From: a bacterium
GTDB taxonomy: Bacteria > Desulfobacterota > DSWW01
Length of the DNA: 64,000 bases
Reading direction: 5' to 3'
NCBI GenBank assembly: GCA_028277985.1
Contig: JANQFG010000058.1
Span: forward strand, 1-64,000
The stretch's first letter is position 1; the number at the start of each line of letters is the position of its first letter. The position numbers were made by a program, and so were the translations under genes. Positions 25,960 to 33,401 of this stretch are shown one piece after another. The notes beneath the pieces were generated by a model that made no database searches, was not told where the DNA came from, and saw nothing but the letters and a program-made list of their open reading frames with translations.

Positions 25960-27183
25960 TCATGGTTGCGTCTTCTGCAGCAGTTCCCTGAAGTCGTCCT
26001 TGTAATAACAACGAAGAGGAAGCTCGTGGGCAATGGCTCCGAAGCACTTGTTGCAGTACTCGCAGCTTGCCTCATCGGTCTTGCCCTCTCTGATTCTTTT
26101 GACGAGGAACGGTTCCCGGATAAAGGGTCGGCAGATGGAGATGAAATGCGCGTCTCCCTTCTCGAGCACCTCCTCCATATGGGAGACCTTCCTCATGCCT
26201 CCAACGGCCATGAGCGGGATCTCGCCCAGGGCAGGCTTTATCGCCTTCGAATCCTCAAGATTGTACCCATCATAGACATCAAACTTGCCGACCATTCTTT
26301 GGAGTGAGATCCTGGACAAGAGCTTTTTCCAGGAAGAATGCATCATGACAAGCTCGTCCACCGGAACGTCACCTCGTATTGCGCTCATGAAGGAGAAACC
26401 CGACCCGCAGCTGTTCTCCACCGCATCTATGCCCATCTCCGCGAGCCACGCGATGTACGTTCTCGCGAGGTCCGGCGTGATTCCTGGATCAGGCGTGTGG
26501 TCGTTGGTGTTGAGCTTGATCATGAGGGGCATCCCCTCCGGCAGGGCTGCCCTGATCTGCCCAAAGACCTCTTTCAAAAACCGAAACATGTTCTCTTCGG
26601 AACCTCCCCATGCATCCCTTCTTCGATTGAAGAAAGGGGAGAGGAACTCGTTGATCAGATAGCCGTGGGCTCCGTGGATCTGCACACCGTCGGCCCCGGC
26701 CGCCACGGCCCTCCTTGCGGCGTGGCCGAATGACTCGATCACGACCTGAATGTCCTCTTCGGTCATCGCCCTAGGTTTCACGAAGAACAGGGAAGGGTCG
26801 CGCCTGTGACGGGATGGGGCCATTGGGGTTTCACCGATGACGTCTTTCGTGGTCTGCCGTCCCACATGAACCAACTGGAAGACGACCTTGCCGTCTGCCT
26901 GGTGAATCGTTTCTACCAGCCTCCGGAGTCCAGGAATCATTGCATCATTGTGAATGCCCATCTGGCTGTTCTTTGTGCGTCCCAGGGGGTGCACGTACAT
27001 GTACCCGGGGATGATGAGCCCAATCTCTCCCTTTGCAAGTGTCCTGTATCGGTTGATCAGGGCTTCGGTTACTGCGCCGTCTTCTGCCATGGCTTCATAA
27101 GTTGCGGAATGGACAAAGCGGTTCTTGACCTCCATATCCCTTAACTTGATCGGCCGGAAAAGAAGACGCTGGCTCCTGTCCAT
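25960..27183 (-). CDS. NADH:flavin oxidoreductase (old-yellow-enzyme family) with C-terminal Cys cluster
   Basis: A 407-residue OYE barrel: LFRPIKLRDMEVKNRFVHSA, active-site IHGAHGYLINEFLSPFFN and GGSEENMFRF. The C-terminus carries CEYCNKC followed 11 residues later by another Cys, a variant of the 4Fe-4S motif of dienoyl-CoA reductases, but the FAD/NAD domains of those enzymes are absent. It probably reduces an activated C=C bond. GGGAG is 6 bases before the ATG. It is transcribed away from the large operon, from a promoter sharing that operon's operator. Confidence 0.9.
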   Translation of the reverse strand: MDRSQRLLFRPIKLRDMEVKNRFVHSATYEAMAEDGAVTEALINRYRTLAKGEIGLIIPGYMYVHPLGRTKNSQMGIHNDAMIPGLRRLVETIHQADGKVVFQLVHVGRQTTKDVIGETPMAPSRHRRDPSLFFVKPRAMTEEDIQVVIESFGHAARRAVAAGADGVQIHGAHGYLINEFLSPFFNRRRDAWGGSEENMFRFLKEVFGQIRAALPEGMPLMIKLNTNDHTPDPGITPDLARTYIAWLAEMGIDAVENSCGSGFSFMSAIRGDVPVDELVMMHSSWKKLLSRISLQRMVGKFDVYDGYNLEDSKAIKPALGEIPLMAVGGMRKVSHMEEVLEKGDAHFISICRPFIREPFLVKRIREGKTDEASCEYCNKCFGAIAHELPLRCYYKDDFRELLQKTQP

Positions 27184-27256
27184 GGGCCACTCCCCGATTC
27201 CGTTGTCCAGACTTTCTGCGAAAGCTCCTAGGAGAAAACCAATGCCAAGTACTTAC

Positions 27257-27292
27257 TAGCGATAAGCTAGCAATAAGTTTTCTTTGCGTCAA
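27257..27292 (-). promoter_or_regulatory. Promoter of the flavin oxidoreductase with operator TAGCGATAAGCTA
   Basis: On the minus strand TTGACG (27292-27287) and TAGCTT (27269-27264) stand 17 bases apart. The -10 lies inside the 13-mer TAGCGATAAGCTA (27257-27269), itself part of a larger imperfect palindrome with ACTTA and TAAGT ends (27251-27278). The same 13-mer with one change occurs at 27501-27513 in the divergent promoter. This fits a TetR operator. Confidence 0.68.
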
Positions 27293-27347
27293 GTCTTTCC
27301 TTTCGGTTGTCCAGACTTGAACCATTCCGTAACGCCCCGTCCGGCGC

Positions 27348-27422
27348 AATCGGGGACAGCCACCGAATTAAACTATTGATTTCTATATGTTTTTGTCTTT
27401 AGTTCGGTGGCTGTCCGCGATT
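27348..27422. repeat. Inverted repeat (20-bp arms, one mismatch) between divergent promoters
   Basis: GGACAGCCACCGAA (27354-27367) and its exact complement (27403-27416) enclose a 35-base AT-rich loop; the arms extend to 27348 and 27422 with one mismatch. The loop is much richer in A/T than the surroundings. It resembles a small mobile palindromic element inserted between the two divergent promoters. It shares the GGGG(A/T)CAG arm end with the hairpin at 9197. No transposase is present nearby. Confidence 0.75.
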
Positions 27423-27494
27423 TCGGCATAGCGCATTGCCGGGATTCCTTTTGGCAACCGTCCAGAGGTGACCCCTTTTGGCTCAAAAAAAGAC

Positions 27495-27524
27495 TTGACA
27501 TAGCGAAAAGCTAATGTTAACCAT
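27495..27524 (+). promoter_or_regulatory. Promoter of the large operon with operator TAGCGAAAAGCTA
   Basis: TTGACA (27495-27500) is followed 16 bases later by TTAACC (27517-27522). The spacer contains TAGCGAAAAGCTA (27501-27513), a 12/13 match to the operator of the divergent gene. A second partial site, CTAGTGTGTACTAGCAATA, lies just downstream (27528-27546) and shares CTAGCAATA with the first region. GTTAACCAT recurs before the first DUF1302 gene, but the operator does not. Confidence 0.68.
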
Positions 27525-27621
27525 TGGCTAGTGTGTACTAGCAATATGGAAATAGACAATGTTTTCGCTCAATGATGGGTCCAGACTCTTGTCAAACGAG
27601 CAATCTACAATGGGGGAAAAA

Positions 27622-29178
27622 ATGAAACGCTCTTCATCCACTCGCATTGCCCTTCTCTGCGCACTTGCCGCGATCGGCTTTGCCGGGAATGCCTGGGCCT
27701 TCTACGTCGATGGGGGCCGGACCCTGGAGGTGACGGGCAAAGCCCAGACCCGGCTCTCGGTCCGGCTTCAGGATTCCGAGGGGTTCACGGCACCACCGAA
27801 CATCTCCGTGGGCAACCTGGTGCAGTGGCGGAATATCTTCTACCTGGAGGTGAACCACGACCTGGAGAAGCTCCAGGGGGAGCTCGATATCCTGAAGCCG
27901 CTGGACCGGCTCGGGGTGCGCACCAAGTACCACCTGGTGGCCCGGTTCATGTACGAAGCGATTTACAACGTGGGGCCCCAGGGGTTCAAGGATGCCCGGG
28001 ACAATGACAAGGAGAACATCGACAGCTTCAAGGCACAGTACGACCTGTGGGAGGCCTATGTGGACTTCTCCCGGGGGCCGGTGTTCCTTCGAATCGGCAA
28101 GCAGAACCTGGCCTGGGGCGAGACGGACGTGTTCCGCCTGCTGGACCAGATCAATCCCCTGGACAACACGTTCGGCGGCCCCTTTGAGGATCTGGACGAC
28201 CGGCGGATCCCGCTCTGGATGCTCCGTGGGAGCTACAACCTGGGGGTGGTGGGCCCGATCGATTCATTGACCATCGAGGGCTTCTGGGTGCCAGGCAATT
28301 GGGACGTGAAGATCTCGCCACTGGCCCCCTACGGGACAGCCTATTCGCCACCCCTGCCGCTCCTGCCTGCTCCGCTGCAGCAGCGGATCATCTATCCGGC
28401 CAAGGTCATGTCGAACAGCCGGTGGGGAGTAAGGCTGATGGCCATGCTCTGGGGCATGAACCTGTCGGTGGCCCACTACAAGACCTTCATGGACCTTCCG
28501 CAGCCCGTGTTCGTGATCGAGCCGAACCCGCCACCCATCGGCAGCCCCTATCAGGAGTTGCGCTTTGACGACATCCAGATCACGGGCGGTTCGCTCAATT
28601 ACTGGGAGTCTATGACCGACACGGTGATCCGTGCCGAGCTGGCCTGGTTCTGGAAAGAGGCGGTCCTGATTCCGGATATCAACATCCCGCTTCAGCCGCT
28701 GCCGATTCCGATTCCCGGGGTGCCGGGGCTTCCCCAGAACGGCCAGATCCCGGAGAAGGACTTCCTGCGGTGGATGATCGGCCTGGACAAGAACGTGTGG
28801 ATCCGGCCCCTGAACAAGACCCAGACCTTCCTGGTCTCGCTGCAGTACTTTGGCCAGTATGTGCCGAACTACGACGCCCGGATGCGGCAGGCGGTGCCCC
28901 TGTATCCGAATCCGACGGAATTCCCGGCCGTACGGGAGATGGAGGGAACGTTCACGATGCTCATGAACTCGACCTACCTGAGCGGGAAAGTGACGCCCCA
29001 GATGGTCCTGGCCTACGACGTTCGCGGGGCATGGTTGATCCAGCCTTCGGTGAACCTGTTGCGGGAGCCCTTCCGGCTGATGATCCAGTACAGCGCCATT
29101 GCGGGCAACTTCACCGGCTTCGGCGTGTTCCGGGACCGGGATCAAATAAGCTTCATTTTTAGCTACTTGCTCAATTGA
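27622..29178 (+). CDS. DUF1302 family outer-membrane protein (copy B)
   Basis: The ATG at 27622 (GGGGG 5 bases upstream) gives 518 residues with a signal peptide ending GNAWA near residue 25; the frame is open from 27559. The conserved blocks are the same as in copy A (LEVTGKAQTRLSVRLQDSEG, WGETDVFRLLDQINPLDNTF, EDLDDRRIPLWMLRGSYN). It is the first gene of the large operon, consistent with an outer-membrane entry or binding role for its hydrophobic substrate (inference). The copies differ mainly in the loop regions around residues 230-280 and 340-380. Confidence 0.88.
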   Translation: MKRSSSTRIALLCALAAIGFAGNAWAFYVDGGRTLEVTGKAQTRLSVRLQDSEGFTAPPNISVGNLVQWRNIFYLEVNHDLEKLQGELDILKPLDRLGVRTKYHLVARFMYEAIYNVGPQGFKDARDNDKENIDSFKAQYDLWEAYVDFSRGPVFLRIGKQNLAWGETDVFRLLDQINPLDNTFGGPFEDLDDRRIPLWMLRGSYNLGVVGPIDSLTIEGFWVPGNWDVKISPLAPYGTAYSPPLPLLPAPLQQRIIYPAKVMSNSRWGVRLMAMLWGMNLSVAHYKTFMDLPQPVFVIEPNPPPIGSPYQELRFDDIQITGGSLNYWESMTDTVIRAELAWFWKEAVLIPDINIPLQPLPIPIPGVPGLPQNGQIPEKDFLRWMIGLDKNVWIRPLNKTQTFLVSLQYFGQYVPNYDARMRQAVPLYPNPTEFPAVREMEGTFTMLMNSTYLSGKVTPQMVLAYDVRGAWLIQPSVNLLREPFRLMIQYSAIAGNFTGFGVFRDRDQISFIFSYLLN

Positions 29179-29214
29179 CGGCGACACGAACGAATACAAG
29201 AGGAGGGATCCAAA

Positions 29215-30513
29215 ATGAAGGAAACACGAAACCTCAGAACGTTCTTGTTCATCCTTGCGTTCTTTCTCTGCACCGCGCTGCAGGCCATTGCCGGTGAGCC
29301 ATCCGTAGAGGTGATCGACAAGACCAATTGGGAGAAAATCAAGGGGCTCGTGCCTGATCCCCTCCCGGAGTGGGTCAAGGAAGGCAAATTCATTCTCACC
29401 TTGCAGGACCTGAACTACGACCCGGTCGAGCACTTCATGCCCTTTGCCGCGGAATCTCGCTCGGCCAACGTTGGGAGGTTCGATCTCAGCGAAGAGAACG
29501 AAGTCGTGGATGCGAATACTGGCAAACTGGCCGTACACCTTGAGGGCTTTCCTTTCCCCAAGGTTGACCCGGCCGATCCGAAGGCCGCCGTGAAGGTCAT
29601 GTACAATAAACAGTATTTGCCTTACGTGATCGGGTACAAACGCTTCACCACCATTGTTTCCTGGGTGGGCCGTGGGGGTCTGGAGAGAGAGGTGGAGGCC
29701 CTTTTTCGTGATTTCTATTTCACCGGATTCCCCGGCGCGAATAAGCATTCGAATCCAAAGGACATGGAGAGGTATTCGATCATCTCGGTGCGCAGTCCTT
29801 ACGATCTGGCCGGCACATCGGTCATGCTCTGGCGGTACCTGGCCAATAAACAGGACGTAAATTTTAGCTACGTTCCCGCAATCCGCAGGGTACGGCGCAC
29901 GACCCCGGCCAACCGCTCCGATGGGTTTCTGGGGTCGGATTTTACGCAGGATGACATCCTCGCCTATGACGGCAAGATACCCGCCTTTGAGTGGAAGCTC
30001 GTTGGAAAGAAAGACGTATTGGGGAACTTCCACTCACCGGACCCAGTACGGATGACCCAAACCGGGAAGGGGGAATGGCTGATGGACCAGAATGTGGATC
30101 CCATCCGTTACGGGTTTATGGAAGAAAGCACAACCCTTGAGCCCTGGTGCCCGACCAATACGGTCTATACGAGGCGCCCGGCGTGGGTGATCGAAGCCAA
30201 GTCGAAAGATCCCTATTACAACTACGGGATCCAATACATATATGTGGATGCCGAACTCTGGGCGCCCCTGTATAAACTGGTACACGACCGGACGGGCAAT
30301 TTCTGGAAGTACATTATGGTCACCATGGTGGGCCTGGAGAGTCAGGACAAGAAGAGCAAGCTTCTGGTAGCCGTGGATCACTTGATCCTGGATCCTCGCA
30401 GGGACCATGCCACCTATCTGAAGATCACGAATCCTGACAGCGAGTTCGTCTTCTTTGCCGATCTCGATGTGAATGACTTCTCTCTGGCCGGGTTCCAGAA
30501 GTACTGCAAATAG
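29215..30513 (+). CDS. DUF1329 family exported protein (copy B)
   Basis: A 432-residue partner of copy B of DUF1302, with a signal peptide ending near QAIAG (residues 1-27) and no lipobox. The blocks YVPAIRRVRRTTPANRSDGF, SPYDLAGTSVMLWRYL and the end DFSLAGFQKYCK match copy A, but overall similarity is lower than between the DUF1302 copies. Identical length and ends suggest duplication of the module and then faster change in this protein, perhaps to suit another ligand. GGAGGG is upstream of the ATG. Confidence 0.87.
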   Translation: MKETRNLRTFLFILAFFLCTALQAIAGEPSVEVIDKTNWEKIKGLVPDPLPEWVKEGKFILTLQDLNYDPVEHFMPFAAESRSANVGRFDLSEENEVVDANTGKLAVHLEGFPFPKVDPADPKAAVKVMYNKQYLPYVIGYKRFTTIVSWVGRGGLEREVEALFRDFYFTGFPGANKHSNPKDMERYSIISVRSPYDLAGTSVMLWRYLANKQDVNFSYVPAIRRVRRTTPANRSDGFLGSDFTQDDILAYDGKIPAFEWKLVGKKDVLGNFHSPDPVRMTQTGKGEWLMDQNVDPIRYGFMEESTTLEPWCPTNTVYTRRPAWVIEAKSKDPYYNYGIQYIYVDAELWAPLYKLVHDRTGNFWKYIMVTMVGLESQDKKSKLLVAVDHLILDPRRDHATYLKITNPDSEFVFFADLDVNDFSLAGFQKYCK

Positions 30514-30522
30514 GAGAACATC

Positions 30523-31611
30523 ATGAGAGAATTTGATGTTTGTATCATCGGATCCGGGCCGGCAGGGGCTGGGGCTGCAAAATCTTTGACCGGGTCAGGC
30601 TTGAAGACGGTCATCCTGGAGAAGCAGAGGCTCCCCCGCTACAAGATGTGCAGCGGCATGCTCTTTCCTGAGGCGCAGCAGATCATTCGGGATCATTTCG
30701 GAAGGATCCCGGAAGAGATTCTCTCCGACCCGAAAGAATTCAATGGCATCCGGGTCTATCCCACCAAAGAAACTCCGCTCGACAGCCCTACAGAGATCCC
30801 GATGCCCTCTCGTCTCTTCAGCAAGTTGCCGGACCTTGCGGGCTGTCTGTTGAACGTTTCCCGTGGCGGGCTGGATTCCTGGTTGTGCGCCCAATCCGAC
30901 GCGAACGTCTTGGACGGGTGCAGGCTGCTGGACATGTCCTTGGACAACGGACACGTGCAGGTAAGGTTCGAACGGGACGGGGAGACCCTCGAAATCAAGA
31001 GCCGTTTTCTCGTGGGGGCGGACGGAGGCCAATCCCGGGTCAGGAGGGTGTTCCTGTCCGATCCTTCCAAGCCGATCATGCAGATTCCGGCATACGAGGA
31101 ACATTACATCGGAGAAGTGGATCTGGACGTGGAGAACTGGTTCTATGCCTTCCTGGATCCGGAGCTCTCCCAGGGGTTTGCGAGTTTTCACAAGAAGGAC
31201 AACCGGCTGATTACGGTGTCAGGGGCTCTTCAAGGGAACTCTGCGAAGGCTTACCTGAATCGATTCAGAGCTCACCTCGAAAGCGTGCATGGTCTCAGGG
31301 CCGAGGAATGTGTGCACAGCTACGGGATCGTGCTTACGGACATGTGTTTTCGGGGTGATTTTCGTCTCGGGAGAGAGAATATTCTGCTCTGTGGCGAGGC
31401 GGCGGGCTTCATGCGGTTCTTCACGGAGGGAATCACCACTGCATTGATTACGGGTCGCAAAGTCGGAGAGTCTATCCTTGAAAGCATGAAAACGGGAAGA
31501 CAGCCGCTAGAGATCTATGCTCGAGCGGTGGCTAGGGAGATGGACTTCATCATGGAGCAACACAAACAGTACTCCGAAATCCAGAGCGCCGGCGATTCCT
31601 TGTTCGTATGA
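30523..31611 (+). CDS. FAD-dependent oxidoreductase, geranylgeranyl-reductase-like
   Basis: A 362-residue flavoprotein: GxGxxG in VCIIGSGPAGAGAAKSL, then LEKQRLPRYKMCSGMLFPEA, the second FAD site VGADGGQSRVRRVF and GRENILLCGEAAGF. This is the pattern of the geranylgeranyl reductase / PHBH-like group, which reduces isoprenoid double bonds in several lineages and serves as an electron carrier in others. The position after DUF1302-DUF1329 mirrors the FAD enzyme of module A, though the two flavoproteins belong to different subfamilies. AGGAG precedes the ATG, 9 bases after the previous stop. Confidence 0.85.
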   Translation: MREFDVCIIGSGPAGAGAAKSLTGSGLKTVILEKQRLPRYKMCSGMLFPEAQQIIRDHFGRIPEEILSDPKEFNGIRVYPTKETPLDSPTEIPMPSRLFSKLPDLAGCLLNVSRGGLDSWLCAQSDANVLDGCRLLDMSLDNGHVQVRFERDGETLEIKSRFLVGADGGQSRVRRVFLSDPSKPIMQIPAYEEHYIGEVDLDVENWFYAFLDPELSQGFASFHKKDNRLITVSGALQGNSAKAYLNRFRAHLESVHGLRAEECVHSYGIVLTDMCFRGDFRLGRENILLCGEAAGFMRFFTEGITTALITGRKVGESILESMKTGRQPLEIYARAVAREMDFIMEQHKQYSEIQSAGDSLFV

Positions 31612-31655
31612 GAATCCCGGGGATCCGGTTGAATTCTGTATATGGAAGTCTTCAC

Positions 31656-32294
31656 ATGAACATCGTTGAGAAATCCAGGGGGAAGTACCTGGAGTACGAG
31701 CAACGACATCAGGATATCCTGGATGTAGCCGTAACGATCTTCAATTCGAAAGGCTATCGATCCGCCACCACGGCAGAGATCGCCAAAGCGGCAGGGATTT
31801 CCGAACCAACCATGTACAAGCACTTTCCCAGCAAGAAAGATCTCTTTCTCAAGTGTGTCCGCTCGATCGAAGAGGAATTGCAGAGGCAATATCGCACGCT
31901 CTATCGGGAGTATCAGGATCGCGGAGATGAAATAAGCTACATGGAAGGAGTGACGAGAATCTATGCGAGCTTTGTGAAGAACCAGCCCCACAAGTCCATG
32001 TTCATGGTCCACATGCTCAGCTACAGAGACGACCCTGATTTCGCGAAAGTGCTCGACGCTTGGATAGGAGCGAGTATTATCGGGGTCGAGAGGATACTGG
32101 CGAGCGCAAAGAAGAAAGAGAAAATAAAGAGTCCACTGGATCCTTATACGCTCGCCTGTCTGTATGTGAACCAGTACTTCACGATCGTGGCGCTGAAGGA
32201 ATTCATGGAACCGAGTCGTTTCAACGAAGATGTTCTACTCACGTGGGTACGCAGCACCCTCGGCGTGGATGTAGCGTTCGGTGAGCACTGGTAG
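31656..32294 (+). CDS. TetR-family regulator (paralogue 2) inside the large operon
   Basis: From ATG 31656 (GGAAG 8 bases upstream) it has 212 residues. HTH: TTAEIAKAAGISEPTMYKHF. It is nearly identical to the 25282 regulator through the HTH and most of the ligand domain (e.g. shared PSKKDLFLKCVRSIEEELQR), differing mostly in the last 20 residues. As an early gene of the operon with the TAGCGAAAAGCTA operator in its promoter, autoregulation is likely. A nearly identical recognition helix means both paralogues could bind the same operators. Confidence 0.93.
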   Translation: MNIVEKSRGKYLEYEQRHQDILDVAVTIFNSKGYRSATTAEIAKAAGISEPTMYKHFPSKKDLFLKCVRSIEEELQRQYRTLYREYQDRGDEISYMEGVTRIYASFVKNQPHKSMFMVHMLSYRDDPDFAKVLDAWIGASIIGVERILASAKKKEKIKSPLDPYTLACLYVNQYFTIVALKEFMEPSRFNEDVLLTWVRSTLGVDVAFGEHW

Positions 32295-32336
32295 TGAGAG
32301 CCCTTCTGGTCTGGCAGGGAAGGAGGAGGACAACAC

Positions 32337-33401
32337 ATGGAGAAGAGGTCGGGCATCCGAAGGGTTCTGTCCGAATGGGGCGCCCGTCTCTCTCTCGAGC
32401 GTTGGGAGCGACAGATATTGGACCTGGAGAGTCGGTTCATCGAAAAACACCGACCAAGGATGAGGCTTTCTCTTCCGTCAAGCCCTGTTCGTCAGGAAGG
32501 CATCATCCGCTACCGGGATATGGCGGGCTGGAAGCCTATGCGTGATGAATGGAGGGAGATGCGGGACATCATGCCCTTGTACAGGGAAGTGATCCGCTCA
32601 GCCAGGGCTACTTTTGAGATTTCAGCGAAGAACGGGGATCTTTCGGCCCATAGCGCACCGGTCTCGACTCCTTTCTGGCAAGAATTCGAAGGCGTCGCTA
32701 ACGCCCATGGCGTTGACCTCATCGGATATACCGCTGTGCCGAGGGAGTTCATCTTCAAAGAAAAGGGAGTTCTTTTCGAGAATGCCATTGTTCTGGGGAT
32801 GGAAATGGAAGCGGGCCCAATTTCGCGGGCGCCCAGCTACGAAGCAGGGAAAGAAACTCTCCGCGTCTACCAAGACCTCGGAGACGCTGTTATCGAACTC
32901 GCAATATGGCTACAAGAGCGAGGCGTGCGGGCTCAACCCGTCCATCCCTATGGGGGCACGACTCTCTTCCCGTTGATGGCGGCGAAGGCAGGCCTTGGGA
33001 CCCCGGGGCTTCACGGCCTCCTGATGTCGAAGCAGTTCGGTCCACGCCAGCGCCTCACCATCATTTCAACCGATGCCCAGCCGATCCCGCCACCTCGGGA
33101 GAACTCGATGGCCGACATTCGGGACTTCTGTGAGGTCTGTCGACAATGCATTCGAGCCTGTCCTGCCGGAGCTTTTCATGATCCGCCGATTAAGCAGCAT
33201 GGGAACAAGATTGTGACCCACATAGACAATACGAAATGCTACCCCTACTTTGCCCGGTTCAAGAGTTGTTCTGTCTGTCTGAAGATTTGTGCGCGTGTGC
33301 TCGAAGAATCCGGAATGCTGGCCGGGGGGGTGAATGAGAGCAGGGGGAGCCAAACGGAAGATGGAAATAACCATGGGCGAGACGATAACAAAGCTGTTTG
33401 A
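32337..33401 (+). CDS. QueG / reductive-dehalogenase-like Fe-S protein
   Basis: The 354-residue product starts after a strong AAGGAGGAGG. Eight Cys supply two 4Fe-4S clusters: C265, C268, C271, C275 (CEVCRQCIRACP) and C301, C311, C314, C318 (KSCSVCLKICA). The middle region (HGVDLIGYTAVP, HPYGGTTLFPLMAAKAGLG, GLLMSKQFGPRQRL) is like the cobalamin-binding part of dehalogenase and QueG relatives. It has no Tat signal, so it is cytoplasmic and probably an electron carrier or reductase for the pathway. It resembles 12212-13246 in type. The last ~10 codons overlap the next gene. Confidence 0.75.
   Translation: MEKRSGIRRVLSEWGARLSLERWERQILDLESRFIEKHRPRMRLSLPSSPVRQEGIIRYRDMAGWKPMRDEWREMRDIMPLYREVIRSARATFEISAKNGDLSAHSAPVSTPFWQEFEGVANAHGVDLIGYTAVPREFIFKEKGVLFENAIVLGMEMEAGPISRAPSYEAGKETLRVYQDLGDAVIELAIWLQERGVRAQPVHPYGGTTLFPLMAAKAGLGTPGLHGLLMSKQFGPRQRLTIISTDAQPIPPPRENSMADIRDFCEVCRQCIRACPAGAFHDPPIKQHGNKIVTHIDNTKCYPYFARFKSCSVCLKICARVLEESGMLAGGVNESRGSQTEDGNNHGRDDNKAV

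Noticed and set aside
9197-27422. CRISPR array or long tandem repeats
   Set aside because: The repeats seen are isolated inverted repeats with different sequences, not regularly spaced direct repeats.
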